DNA of 64,000 nucleotides from Falciphora oryzae (Eukaryota > Ascomycota > Sordariomycetes > Magnaporthales > Magnaporthaceae), in NCBI GenBank assembly GCA_000733355.1, contig JNVV01000001.1, positions 4,366,069 to 4,430,068 of the forward strand, written 5' to 3'. Both the position numbers and the translations under genes were made by a program. Every line of letters starts with the position of its first letter. Position 1 is the first letter of the stretch. This document shows positions 1-11,123 of the stretch, one piece after another. A model generated the notes under the pieces. That model saw nothing but the letters and a program-made list of their open reading frames with translations, made no database searches and was not told where the DNA came from.

Positions 1-722
1 GCATTATCGCCCAGGAGTTCGACGAGGTCATCCGCCGCGTCCCAGGCTCCGAGCTGCCGGCCAACACGCGCAGGGGACTCGTCGAGGTCGACGACACCAA
101 GGCTAAGCAGGGGCTCGCCGAGATCTACGAGGAGGAGTACGTCAAGAACGCCAACCCGGAAAGCTACGTCAGCCAGTCGGACGAGAAGCTGCGCCGGGAG
201 GAGAAGGAGGTCGAGCAGATGTGGCGCGACATCAGCGCGCAGCTCGACGCCCTCAGCAGCTGGCACTACAAGCCGCGGCCCGCCGAGCCCTCGCTCACCG
301 TCGTGGCCGACGTCGCCACTGTCGCCATGGAGGACGCGCAGCCCACGACGGCGCAGGGCGTCTCTGGCGGCGCCAGCGCGCTCGCCCCGCAGGAGGTCTA
401 CCGCGCCGACAAGGCCACGGCGGGCGAGGGTGAGGTCGTGCCCAAGAGCGGCCTCCCCGTCGCGCGCCAGGAGCTCAGCCGCGAGGACAAGGTGCGCCGG
501 CGCAGGCGCGAGAAGGAGCGCATCCGCAAGGCCGGCGGCGGCGCCGACGCGGCGAGGGGCAAGCAGCCGCCCGGCAAGAAGGCGCAGGAGCGCAAGGAGA
601 CCATGGCGGACCTGCGCAAGGGCGGCGTCATGGTCATCAACCGCCAGGGAGAGATCATGGACGTGGACGGGAACAAGCCCAAGGCCGCTTCCACGATTTC
701 CAGTGGTGCCTTGAAGCTGTGA
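1..722 (+). CDS. MPP10: U3 snoRNP protein Mpp10, C-terminal part (5' end outside window)
   Basis: The reading frame is open from base 3 to the TGA at 720-722 and gives about 239 residues of C-terminus. It is the conserved tail of Mpp10, a U3 small nucleolar RNP component of the SSU processome that acts in 18S rRNA processing in the nucleolus. Visible hallmarks are the segment rich in E/Y with EIYEEEYVKNANP, the WRDISAQLDALSSWHYKPRPAEP block, then PQEVYRADK, and a strongly basic tail (RRRRREKERIRK and KKAQERKETMADLRKGGV), which are typical of fungal Mpp10 ends. No intron is needed in the part seen. The start codon and the acidic N-terminal half lie before the window. Confidence rests on recognition of this tail, not on a search. 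Confidence 0.88.
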   Translation, partial: IIAQEFDEVIRRVPGSELPANTRRGLVEVDDTKAKQGLAEIYEEEYVKNANPESYVSQSDEKLRREEKEVEQMWRDISAQLDALSSWHYKPRPAEPSLTVVADVATVAMEDAQPTTAQGVSGGASALAPQEVYRADKATAGEGEVVPKSGLPVARQELSREDKVRRRRREKERIRKAGGGADAARGKQPPGKKAQERKETMADLRKGGVMVINRQGEIMDVDGNKPKAASTISSGALKL

Positions 723-1263
723 GGATTTCATGCACTAAACTTACATATTTTGTTTATTATCAATCAAGAATGTTGCACGAATCGCTTGTGCTCTCCATTA
801 CAGCATCACCCCTGAATGCTTCTCATGAGGATATTCCGGCGTCTCTTTCCAAACAGACTATTGTGGACCATGTTCGAGTCCGCTTCCGATTTCCTGGTCC
901 TTGTTATTTCCCAGTTCTGTCCCATCCTCTTCAAGACTCCGTATTCTCTTCCTTTTCCGGTTTCCTATGCCTCTCTTTTTCGAGTTCCTATTCTTTCCTG
1001 TTTCCGAGGTCCTGCTCGTCTGCCCATGTTATTTTACCCATTGAACTTCCCGAAGCATGAAACCGCAGACTAATGGTATCTTTCCGAAAATATCGCGACC
1101 AGTTTCTAACGTTGAAAGCCGATGACATGAACAAGGAGAGCCAGGTAATGAAATGTCCTTCCATGAATCCTCCACGATCCCTCCCAACCTAGATTGAGTG
1201 CCTGCCCTCATCTGCCGCGGATACGACCCGACCTCAAGGATACACAGAGACGAGGGCGCCGTA
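723..1263. other. intergenic, pyrimidine-rich
   Basis: This is the 3' flank between MPP10 (+) and the NLR pseudogene (-), so the two are convergent. From about 930 to 1010 it holds imperfect runs resembling ttcctattctttcctgtttcc, a loose reverse-complement echo of the GGAATAGGAA core of the minisatellites at 3866-4086 and 5190-5642. No gene is seen. Confidence 0.6.
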
Positions 1264-4200
1264 TCAGGGGCTTTGATCTGCCGCCTTGGTCGAAGTTGGT
1301 AAGTTGCGCCGTTTTCGTGACCCATCATCGACTTCCCTTTCTTGGAGCTGCTCAACGTCCGTGTATATTCGCTTTGAGGCAGCGCGGAAAGTGGTCTCGT
1401 GAACGTCACCACCGCGTCTGCTGGACTCGGCTCCCTCGTCGTTTAGCAGCGTTTGCACAATTTCTGCGTGGCCCTCCCTTACGGCAGCTTGAAGAGCGGT
1501 ACCGTCATCGCCGCACTGTACATTGACGTCGGCTCCGGCTTGGAGTAGTCGCTGTACAATTTCTGTATAGCCATTCGTCGAGGCAATATGAAGAGCGGTT
1601 CTTTCGTCGCCCTTTCGGCCCCGTGCTTTCACATCGGCTCCTTTGTCAAGCAGAAGCTGCACAATGTCCGTGTTGCCTTTTTCTAAGGCAACCCAGAGAG
1701 GGGTGCCGTAAACATCGCTACGTGCGTTGACGTTGGCTCCTGCTTCCAGCAGCATTCGCACTACATCCGAATGGCCTCCACAAGAGGCAGGACAAAGGGC
1801 GGTGCCGAGAAAGTCGTTGTGGGCGTCGGGGTTGGCTCCTTTGTCAAGTAGTATTTGCACAACTTCTTTAGAGTTCCAAATTGAGGCGATATGGAGAGCA
1901 GTGTCCCCCGCGACCCGTGTGTTCGCGTCAGCTCCCCCATCAAGAAGAAGCCGCACGATTTCTGTGTGGCCTCCAACCGAGGCAGTCATAAGAGCAGTGC
2001 CGTATTCCCCGCCCCATGCGTTGACGTCGGCTCCTTTTTTCAGCAGTATTCGCACAATCTCCGTATGGCCTTGTGCTGAGGCCGAAAGAGCGGTGCCGTG
2101 TTCCCCGCCCCTTGAATTGACGCCGATTCCGTGGTCCAGCACCAGTTGCTTCGAGTTTCGAGGAGTCCTTCGAAGCATGCAAAGTACAGATAAGAACCAG
2201 CCTCGATATCCCGGCGATTATAAACCCCAGGGTACTCTGACCAATGCCGTTTTTTCCACGCTTGAAACAACTCGCTGTTTTGCAGAAACCTGAGTATTCG
2301 CTCCCTTGTTGACTCATCGCCTTCTGCAAGTCTAGCGTGGTCCATCCAGATCCCGACTGCGTGTTGGCCAACGCGAATTGCCGTGCGGGGCGTCCTTGGA
2401 TCACCGAAATGTTGGAAGGTAGGCAAGGCATGTCTGCGTGATTTGGATGCTGGCTTGTGCGTGCAAAAAGCCTTCCACGTTCCCGGAAAGGAGGTATTCC
2501 TTAACTGACAAATGAGCTAGATGAAGCTCTGCCCATGTGCGTCCGTATATGTCAACTTGGACAATCGACACCATACTTGGGCAGAATGCCGTAATCTCTC
2601 GCGGATCAGGCATCCTATCAGCCTCGTCAAAAATACCATGAGGATTATCGAGCCGAATGGCCAATATATCGACCGCTTCATCAAGCCTCGATGGCTTCTT
2701 TGAATGAACAAGGAACTGGAGGAGCCGGATAGCTTTATGCTTTCGTTCCGGTGAAATTCTGTCTAACATCCGGCGTATGTGTTGTTAAGGTCTCGCGGCA
2801 AGGATTGGAGTGCTGTTTCAATCGCTTCTCGGTCAAAACAGGCCCGGAGGTTGTCTAGCTGGCATGCTGCCCATCGGAACCTAACATAATTTATGTTGGT
2901 ATTCGAATTAGCAAGTGAATCGCATAACTTGAGACACTGTAATACGTACATGCCATCCGATTTCCTTCCAATCGTTTCTCGGATTCCGTTAAGCACTTTT
3001 GGATGCGACGCCCACTTTGCGAATTCAGGGCTTTTTTCGAGCCTTGCCGCAACGTAGGAGCGTATATCAGCGTTGATTTCGTCCTTATCGAGCCTCAAGC
3101 AATTCTGCTCTCCGGTCAATATGGGGAAGCTCACGAACGAACTCATCTTCTGGACGGCCAGCGCAGATCAGCTGGATATGATTCAATTCTATCGCAGAAG
3201 TGACCTCTCTGACCCAGCCGAGTAGTTCCGCTCTTGTGGTGGACTCATCCAGGGCATCGAGGAAGATAAAAGCAGTTTTCTGCTTTCTAAGAAGCTCGAA
3301 AACAGCCTCGCGGACGGTCTTGGTTGCCGGCTGATTGCGACCATCTCTATGAGATCTGAACGAGCTGTTAAGCTGCGTGGAGTCTAGCCCGCGTTGGTGC
3401 AGCTGGAAGGCAAGTGTCCGTAGCATGCCATCTACTGTTTGTTTTGTCGTGTCATTGAAGTCGAAGAAGAAGCTGAGGACCAAATTGCCGCTTCGCTCCT
3501 CAAGATGATCAAGGATCGTTGTGCTGAGTACGGTCTTGCCGCACCCCGCCAGGCCATTCAGCCACAGATGCCGACGCGATCCCGATCGCCACTCCTGAAA
3601 GGCTGAACTCTTCAAAAACCACGTACCAGTCCCCTTGTGGCACTTTTCCCTCGCGTGGTTGGCATTAGTGGAAGGATCCGCCGGAGAAAGCCAGCGTTGA
3701 ATCCTATCGGATTCAAGCGTGGCATTTACCGCCAGTGCAGCTTGCCGTGTGTCCTCGACTTTCTGTTCGACTGAAAGTACCTAGTTAGCAAATGTTTAAC
3801 GACGCAGTTTTAACTACATGTCGGCACAGATCGAAGGGGAGGACTCGGGAAAAGGAATCGGAAGTAGGAAGGAAAATGGAATAGGAAGTAAAAAGGAATA
3901 GGAAGTAAAAAGGAATAGGAAGTAAAAAGGAATAGGAAGTAAAAAGGAATAGGAAGTAAAAAGGAATAGGAAGTAAAAAGGAATAGGAAATAAAAAGGAA
4001 TAGGAAATAAAAAGGAATAGGAAATAAAAAGGAATAGGAAATAAAAAGGAATAGGAAATAAAAAGGAATAGGAAATAAAAAGGAAAATGAAAACAAAATA
4101 AATCCAAAACCGAGTACATCGATGAGAAACCATCCAGGGCTATACTATACTATCATCAGATATACGAGAAATTTGGGAGAACTAACTGCCTCGGAGAATG

Positions 4201-5177
4201 CCGTCTATATCCATCTTTCCCTCGGTTTGGATCTGGCAGGGCGGGATCTGATGTAAAAGATCGACTGCATACGCAGCGGCAACCAGGGAGGCGTAGCCCT
4301 GCCAGCCCTTGTTCTTGTGCGTGTCCGAATAGTCACAGATCCCCCGGATAACCAGGCATTTGAAGCTTGTGTTCATCAGGCCCGCCGCTTCCATCTCGAA
4401 GCAAAGAACCTCCTTTGTGTCTGCGAGCATATCTCGATTCTTGGCATCCTTCATCAGCGAGTTGCCAGAAGCGATCAGTCCCTAGTGAATACACGAAGGG
4501 TCCTCGTCTCGCGCGGTCCTTTTCACGAGCCCTTCGGTACAGACTTGGATGCATGATCCGTCACTAGAAGCGTTAGGGTGCACGATTTCGGAACCGTACA
4601 ACCTATCGCTATCGGGATTCGGACGCGAGTGATTCTTTTGTAGCCTGGGGTACTTGGCGAGCACTTCCTTGGTCCGCGCCTCCAGGCCGTTGCCTTCCAG
4701 CTCGTGCTCTGTTTTGAGTAGCTGGACCGCGGTAAGTAGGACCGGCGGTGGCGGGCATAGATGTCCGGTCAGCTGGAGACCCTCCTGGCCTTGGATCCTC
4801 TTCCCGATGTCGTATTGGATCACGCCTCCATGACCAGGGCCTGGATGACTGACGACAACGTCGCCTAGGCGGACGTCGTGCTTGCCTGGGGCACCACCCC
4901 CGATTCCGACCATGAGACCGAATCGTATGTCGGGAAAGGTATGCAGCATGTCTTTAGCGACGCCGGCGGCAGAGGCGGTGCCGTACTCTCCTGCAGGCAG
5001 TGCGGCCATGACAACATTATGTCCTGCGATCGAGCCTAGGATGTAGGCATTATCGTCGTTCTGCGCCTTCGTTTGAGGCGGGGGGTGCTTTTCTTCTAGA
5101 AACGCCCGTGAAGCGAGGAATTCCACAGAGAGTGCACAGATCCAGCCAACTGTATATGTACGACCAGAGTCCGACAT
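1264..5177 (-). pseudogene. broken fungal NLR: PNP-NACHT-ankyrin protein
   Basis: Read on the minus strand from the ATG at 5177, the sequence encodes in order a purine nucleoside phosphorylase-like domain (MVGIGGGAP and [10 protein letters not shown] motifs), a NACHT NTPase (Walker A GLAGCGKTV near 3540; LDALDE near 3255), a winged linker (ISPERKHKAIRLLQFLVHS) and about seven ankyrin repeats ending at the TGA 1264-1266. This is the STAND/NLR architecture used in fungal heterokaryon-incompatibility and innate-type recognition. The gene is not intact. A TAG at 4482-4484 falls where homologues have Tyr (context [10 protein letters not shown]). Frameshifts are needed near 3110-3118, at about 2770 (TACGCCGGATG lacks one C), near 2405-2430 and near 2160-2180. 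The PNP and NACHT halves are separated by about 400 bp holding a 17-bp minisatellite. The lesions are transversions and indels, not RIP-type transitions. Introns could explain one or two of the frame changes but not the nonsense codon. Confidence 0.88.
3866..4086. repeat. 17-bp minisatellite, about 13 copies
   Basis: The unit is GGAATAGGAARTAAAAA. Copies toward the low-coordinate side carry AGT and those toward the high-coordinate side carry AAT, so the array has two homogeneous blocks. It lies between the PNP and NACHT parts of the NLR pseudogene, at the place of a linker or intron. Because 17 is not a multiple of 3 and the unit has no stop on the minus strand, all three minus frames stay open and spell F/Y/S/L/P/I-rich spurious proteins. 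Confidence 0.93.
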
Positions 5178-5189
5178 GATTTGGGAAAG

Positions 5190-5642
5190 GAAAGGAATAG
5201 GAAGCGGGATAAAAAATGGAATAGGAAATGGAATATGGAATAGGAAATGGAATATGGAATAGGAAATGGAATATGGAATAGGAAATGGAATATGGAATAG
5301 GAAATGGAATATGGAATAGGAAATGGAATATGGAATAGGAAATGGAATATGGAATAGGAAATGGAATATGGAATAGGAAATGGAATATGGAATAGGAAAT
5401 GGAATATGGAATAGGAAATGGAATATGGAATAGGAAATGGAATATGGAATAGGAAATGGAATATGGAATAGGAAATGGAATATGGAATAGGAAATGGAAT
5501 ATGGAATAGGAAATGGAATATGGAATAGGAAATGGAATATGGAATAGGAAATGGAATATGGAATAGGAAATGGAATATGGAATAGGAAATGGAATATGGA
5601 ATAGGAAATGGAATATGGAATAGGAAATGGAATATGGAATAG
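5190..5642. repeat. 19-bp minisatellite, at least 22 copies, entering an assembly gap
   Basis: The unit GGAATAGGAAATGGAATAT repeats almost without variation from about 5213 to the first N at 5643; the degenerate first copies begin a few bases upstream of the NLR pseudogene start codon. It shares the core GGAATAGGAA with the 17-bp array 1.1 kb away, so the two arrays are related. The true length is unknown because the array runs into the gap. Confidence 0.93.
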
Positions 5643-5867
5643 NNNNNNNNNNNNNNNNNNNNNNNNNNNNNNNNNNNNNNNNNNNNNNNNNNNNNNNNNN
5701 NNNNNNNNNNNNNNNNNNNNNNNNNNNNNNNNNNNNNNNNNNNNNNNNNNNNNNNNNNNNNNNNNNNNNNNNNNNNNNNNNNNNNNNNNNNNNNNNNNNN
5801 NNNNNNNNNNNNNNNNNNNNNNNNNNNNNNNNNNNNNNNNNNNNNNNNNNNNNNNNNNNNNNNNNNN
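5643..5867. other. assembly gap (225 N)
   Basis: A run of N interrupts the 19-bp minisatellite. On the far side (5868 on) the sequence is no longer repetitive, so the array ends inside the gap. Confidence 0.99.
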
Positions 5868-6491
5868 CGCTCACTCCTAGCCTGAACGGCATGGAGTTGC
5901 AGGCCATCAGCCAAAGCAACTACGCATTACGGGAATCCAAGGCCAACCAGGTGGCCAGCCATACAAGCCGGGCGTCAATTTTGGCCAAGGAGCAGGGGGT
6001 AACGAACAGGTCATTGGCAGCCCCTTTGCAGCCCGCCACACAAAACGACACCACTCAGCGACGAGAGCCGAACTTCGGATTGCAAAGAGCAAAAACGGTG
6101 CTTCAGGTCGTCCAAAAGCAGCGACTCAGGTTGGGCCGCCACGCGTACCTGCTCCAGCCACAAGTCAGCCCCCCTCCAGGGGGAACCGGGAGGCGATAGT
6201 GCCCACCATCTACACGCGCCTGCGCCAAGGCACTTCTGCTTGGGCTTGTCAATAATCAAAGAGAGCCCAGGGGTTGGGGCCGCCACAGAGATCTTCATAT
6301 CTACATTACATCACCCCGTATGTCCAGAGCACGATCATGGCTTGGTTACCTAGGTACCTTCACCAGGGCTTCGGAACTTACTAGATAGGTATCCAGGTAA
6401 CTATCAGGATATTCAGATCCCAGCCAGCGCCAACGGGTTGAAGTGCACGTCAGGGAATCGGGAGACTGTTAGGTCCCACCAGACAAATCTA
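5868..6491. other. unassigned sequence after the gap
   Basis: GC content resembles coding DNA, and the minus strand has open stretches between about 5910 and 6298 broken by stops in every frame. I do not recognise a protein; it may be debris of another gene. At 6346-6358 there is the palindromic motif TTACCTAGGTACC. Confidence 0.4.
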
Positions 6492-8193
6492 TTACCAGCC
6501 TATCTCCAAAGAATCGATACAAAAACAGACCGGTTTCCCCGCCGCCTGGCAAGATGGGCATTGCGTATCGAGGGAAACCCACGTCGATAGGTCCGCAAGA
6601 AAGTCTTCAGGCTCACCAGGATTCTGGAATCCGAGCGTTGGCGGCGCTGAGGCGACACCTCCGTGGGTGGCTGCGCTTGGCCCTGCCGCAGCTCCGGCAA
6701 CCGAAGATTCGAACATAGGGGGTAGGGCGCACTGGACGTGACGGGGCTCCGGAGTTTCCCCCATGACACCCTGGTGGCCAAAGCCAGGCGCGTCTATAGG
6801 GAGACGAGGACGTAGCGGGACGGGATAGGACGAGGGCTGTGGCGGCGGAGTCTCTGGCGCCAGGATGGGTCCGCTGTGGCATCCCTGAACCCCCAAGGCG
6901 GCCCCTTGGTTGCTGGATCGGCGCATGATATTGCGGTCGAGGGCACACTCGGGCCGGCTTCGGAGCTGGCTCGACATGAAAGAAATCAAGGATGCGACTG
7001 CAGACTCGCTGACCTGGTCGGAGAGTGTCACGATGTTCTTCTTGAGCTCCTCGGCCAACCCTTCTTGTTCTTGCCGCAAAACATCTTCGATCTCGAATAT
7101 CTCTAAGCACCTTGCTGGCTCAAATTCTTGGAGACGACAGAACGGTCAGTTCAGCTGCGCATGTACACAATACGATGCATGGAATGTTCTCTTACCATGC
7201 GAGGGAACCACAGGGTCATCGGGAAAGAGCAGATTCCAAAGAGCCCCCCAACTGCTCACCCTTCCTCCTGCACTCCGGCTCATCATCACAGACAACATTT
7301 TGTCCGTAATTCCGGCCTCGGGGTTCGGGCGGGTTGCTGCAGGCAACTCTTGACAAGGGCATGGTGGATCCTGCCGCAAATGTTCTGTACGGTCGTCCTC
7401 TGTTGCGAATAACGCGTGGCAGCGATCACACCTGTGTAGACCTGAGGGTTGCCCAGAAAGGCGATGGTGAGTGTTAATGTGTCTCCTGAACACATGTTAG
7501 CATCCCTGCGAGTGATTGGGACATTATCTGGGATATTGGAGAGGCCAATTGCTTCAGCACCTACTTCAGGAGAGCTAGGTTGTCGAAAGGGCTGCTGATG
7601 CAAGCTATGTGGTCTCTGAAGTTGAACTTTCTGGGGTTTCGTTTCCTGAACGGGCACGCCAAGTTTGATCCACTCTTGGTGCGCTTGGCGAGATAGTTTG
7701 GCCCAGAGTAAATGTCACCTTTTGTGTCTTCAGCCTGATCCATCTGGCGCTTTCTGCTTGGCAGAGAGGCATCCATTCTATATTCACCGGTGCGAGGGAT
7801 CGTGCCTGGGGTTGACTCTGGTAAGTGGCCGGGACTGCTGGCAGTTGCATGGCAGGAAGAGCTCCAGGACCACCCGACTGATGATGAAAATGTGCGCGGG
7901 TACGCCTGGTCAGTATCTCCATGTTCTGCAATGTTCGAGACCTGATATGCAAGCTCATTGAGACATCGATATAAAGCCATCCAGGCTCCCAGAGGCTGCT
8001 TCAAATCCTCGAGTCCGACCTTGAATGCACCGTGCAGGATGTCCGAGAGCAGCGCGTCTGTCAGACGGCAGGGATCCCTCGGGGGGACCCCGCTTGCACC
8101 GACAGACAGTTGAATACCGGGCCCATCATGTTGTTCTTGCGCACAAATATCTTGATTTGAAGGGAGTGGACGACCGCTTGAGCGTCTGTTCAT
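6492..8193 (-). CDS. C2H2-type zinc-finger domain protein
   Basis: A three-exon model closes exactly: 8193-7565, 7485-7196 and 7114-6492, with introns of 79 nt (GTAGGT...CAG) and 81 nt (GTAAGA...CAG). The product is 513 aa. The first ATG after an upstream stop is at 8193. The middle carries the fungal C2H2-like block: LACPFRKRNPRKF, then ALLKRHINTHH formed across the first splice, then the finger-like HRCDRCHALFATEDDRTEHL followed by a conserved WGALWNLLFPDD segment that accompanies such fingers in fungal proteins. The C-terminal exon starts with a short coiled coil (LRQEQEGLAEELKKN) and ends Pro/Ala-rich. The fingers have irregular spacing, so nucleic-acid binding is plausible but unproven. 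The family is common and mostly uncharacterised in Pezizomycotina. Confidence 0.75.
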
Positions 8194-9369
8194 GGTTCTG
8201 TAGGGCACTTCCCCTGTGGATTTGACCGGTTGACACAAATATAGCGAGCGGGTCGCGGCAGGTGATTTGAAAGAGATGGTATAGAAGCGATGCTCGAGTC
8301 ATAGGAAACTGTCGCCATGCAAGAAGGCTAGGGGGTTTGAAGAAACGGGTATGTAAGGGGTGTTGGCTAGATATTCACAAGATTACTTACCTGACGTGCA
8401 ATTATTGGACTGGCGAGCCACTTATAATGGGCAATTATGCTGTTCAATTGTTCAATTGCGGCTTGCCGCTTGCGGCTCCCCTACCTTCTGTTTCGTGTAC
8501 CTTGCCATCTGAAAAGCGGGCGGCTCTGCCTGGGAAGTCCATAGAAATAGCGCGGAAGCTCACAGTACCAACGCAATGTACGCCGGTGGTTCGCATAGAT
8601 CGTAGGCAGGTAGGTAGGTACTCGAGACATGTAGGGTACATTGAATGGGTGGCTGTCCAGAAGACCGATGGCACTACGTGGCGCCAAAGCGACCTCGCCT
8701 GAAATCTCTACCTACCTACCTACCTACCTACCTATGTAGAAGGGTGGTGGGGAGTCGCTCGTGATTGGCGAGCGCGAAGGGAGGCGCATGTGGCCTCTAT
8801 GATGATTTGTTCATACAGAACGGACTGACCCCATGCGGGTTGAAATGCAAAGCGCCTCATGTTCCCCGGTTGCCTTGTTTTGATAACAGGGAAGGTCGCT
8901 TGACTGAGCTCAAGTGTCTCTCGTTTATGCCGAGGATTAGGGAATGGTAAAACGGCACTTGCCATGGCTGCTCGTCTTCGGGCGGAGAATCGACGCAGAG
9001 GTTTGACCGACTTGGTCGTAGGAGATCCATTTCCTGGGGCTTGTCAACTTGACGAGGCCAGGCTGACCCTCGTTCGTCTCCCGGATTATCGCCCTGCCGT
9101 TTCCCCGCCCCACACAAGCTCGCCAGCAAGCTCAACCAATCAACACGCAGAATTTTCTAATTAGCGCAGCGCCGCAATCGCCACACCCAGACGTCGGCCG
9201 AGCCGAGGGGGGCCGTCGATATCTGAATTGCGTTGCCGCCTCTCGATTCGCCCCAACGTCGACAAGACCGGAATCCCCGTCAGACACCTCTCCACTCTAC
9301 ACCAACCTTGGGAGGTCCCTGGAGAACCTTCCAAGCTGCTTGTTTTCCTTTCTTCTCCTCCAAACCACA
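8194..9369. other. divergent intergenic region with CTAC tandem repeat
   Basis: This is shared upstream DNA of the zinc-finger gene (-) and the complex I gene (+). It contains a (CTAC)n tract at about 8708-8733 and a short complementary GTAG run near 8605-8620, which could pair with it. No gene is seen. Confidence 0.6.
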
Positions 9370-10319
9370 ATGGCGTCCGCATTGAGGACGACCGGCTCGC
9401 TGGGTCTCAGGTGTACGTCCCTTCTCCTTCCTCGCTACAGACCGACCACGGCCCCCGATTGGGCGACGACGACGAAGCTATCCGAACCTCGGTGCTCGCG
9501 ACGCGCGCGGACCGCATAATTTGGAAGAGTGTCGAGAGGACAAGCGCAGTTGCTGACAATTGGGCCTTCCACACTCACACGATACGCAGTAAAACCGACC
9601 GCGGCCCTCATCCCCTACCGCAGCGTGGCCGCCCTGTCGAGCTCGTCGAGGACACCGGCCGCCGCCACCTCGCACGGCCTCATCAAGCGCGAGAGGAAGG
9701 AGGTTCCCCTGGCGAGCCAGGAGCCCACCAAGGGCGTGGTCCAATATGCGCTGTACGTGGACCCTTTGTCGCGTCGGATGAGTCTCGGAAAGGAGGAGGA
9801 GCAGGAAGATGTTGCGGCGGGGAAAGAGCCATGCAAGGGAGGAAACCTCGTACTGACACGAAACACAGCACCACCCTCGACATCATGGCCAACTGGGCGC
9901 GCCAGGGCTCCCTCTGGCCCATGACGTTCGGCCTGGCCTGCTGCGCCGTCGAGATGATGCACCTCTCGACCCCGCGGTACGACCAGGACCGCCTGGGCAT
10001 CATCTTCCGCGCCTCGCCGCGCCAGTCGGACGTCATGATCGTGGCGGGGACCCTGACCAACAAGATGGCGCCCGCCCTGCGCCAGGTCTACGACCAGATG
10101 CCCGAGCCGCGCTGGGTCGTCAGCATGGGCAGCTGCGCCAACGGCGGCGGCTACTACCACTACAGCTACAGCGTCGTCAGGGGTTGCGACCGCATCGTGC
10201 CCGTCGACGTCTACGTCCCCGGCTGCCCGCCCACGTCCGAGGCGCTCATGTACGGCATCTTCCAGCTGCAGCGCAAGATGCGCAACACCAAGATCACGAG
10301 GATGTGGTACAGGAAGTAG
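9370..10319 (+). CDS. ndufs7: NADH:ubiquinone oxidoreductase PSST subunit (NDUFS7, N. crassa 19.3 kDa type)
   Basis: Exons 9370-9412, 9590-9752 and 9869-10319 give 218 aa, the normal size of this mitochondrial complex I subunit. Both donors are GTACGT and the introns are 177 and 116 nt. The protein starts with a short Ala/Ser/Arg-rich leader suited to mitochondrial import. It then has the conserved core: [64 protein letters not shown] and [11 protein letters not shown]. The CC pair plus the two later Cys (GSC and PGC) are the ligands of 4Fe-4S cluster N2, which passes electrons to ubiquinone. The leader crosses a splice site, so a model starting at another upstream codon would lose the import signal. 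Confidence 0.96.
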
Positions 10320-10976
10320 ATAGCCTGCGCTGGACTGGTGGGGGGGAAAAGGTGGAAAAGAAACATTGGGCTTGGCGTGGTTGGCCGTCGGTCACGGGCA
10401 AAATCACACAAGGTGACTTTTTCGGGGGTTCGAGGGAGAAGATAGCTGTGTACACATTTAGACCGCGGAGAGGGTTGAAGCACCGCGGGCACAACGGCGG
10501 AGTAAGAAACAACTAAAACATACAACTTCTCGGTGCCGTTTATACGCCGAGGGGCGAGGACTACCCAGTCCCTAAAATCTCAGCATGGGATGACATTTTC
10601 TACCCCTTGATAAGGCAGCGGCCGCTTTTCCTTAGGTGGTCTGCTCATACCGTTTCCGTTTGCTCATTTTATATACAGGAATATCCGCTCAACCCGGAAA
10701 CGCCTTGCCCTCTGGTGGAGACCGTCTCTAGTTTCCTCGGTCCCCCAGAGATATTCACGCCCGAGGGGGGCATTTCACCATCTGATTCACGTGTTGGGTC
10801 AGTCGAGGGTCTTTGGGTCGGTGGGTTGGTGGGCCCTCTCCGAAAACGTGTTTTCCACCATCGCAGCGGTGATCCTCGTAAGCATGCACCTATGTCGTGA
10901 GCGGTGCCCTTGTCTGCAGATAACAGCTTCTGGTAGCCCAGACACCATATCAATAGACAGCCAACGGATAACTACC
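10320..10976. other. 3' flank of ndufs7, no gene seen
   Basis: Noncoding DNA between the complex I gene and the 5S rRNA gene. Short open frames here show no recognisable protein. Confidence 0.55.
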
Positions 10977-11095
10977 ACATACGACCATACCCACTGGAAT
11001 ATACGGGATCCCGTCCGCTCTCCCTTAGTCAAACCAGTGAGGGCCGAACTAGTACTCAGGTGGGTGACCACTGGGGAATCCTCGGTGTTGTATGT
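10977..11095 (+). rRNA. 5S ribosomal RNA gene
   Basis: The 119-nt sequence starts ACATACGACCATA and ends GTTGTATGT followed by a T-run, the RNA polymerase III terminator. The ends pair (ACATACGAC with GTTGTATGT). CCCACTGG pairs with the later CCAGTGAGGG to form helices II/III, and the internal control region reads GGTGGGTGACCACTGGGGAATCC-like. Pairing is kept despite differences from common fungal 5S sequences, which argues for a functional, divergent 5S type. It is a single dispersed gene, as usual in filamentous ascomycetes whose 5S genes are not in the rDNA repeat. Confidence 0.92.
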
Positions 11096-11123
11096 TTTTG
11101 CTTTTGGTACATGCAGCTGGATC

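Noticed and set aside
3785..4133. Three ~100-residue minus-strand ORFs rich in F, Y, L, I, P
   Set aside because: They are the 17-bp minisatellite read in three frames; no stop exists in the unit, so openness is meaningless.
5050..5919. Long minus-strand ORFs across the 19-bp array and N gap
   Set aside because: Repeat translation plus undefined residues; not a gene.
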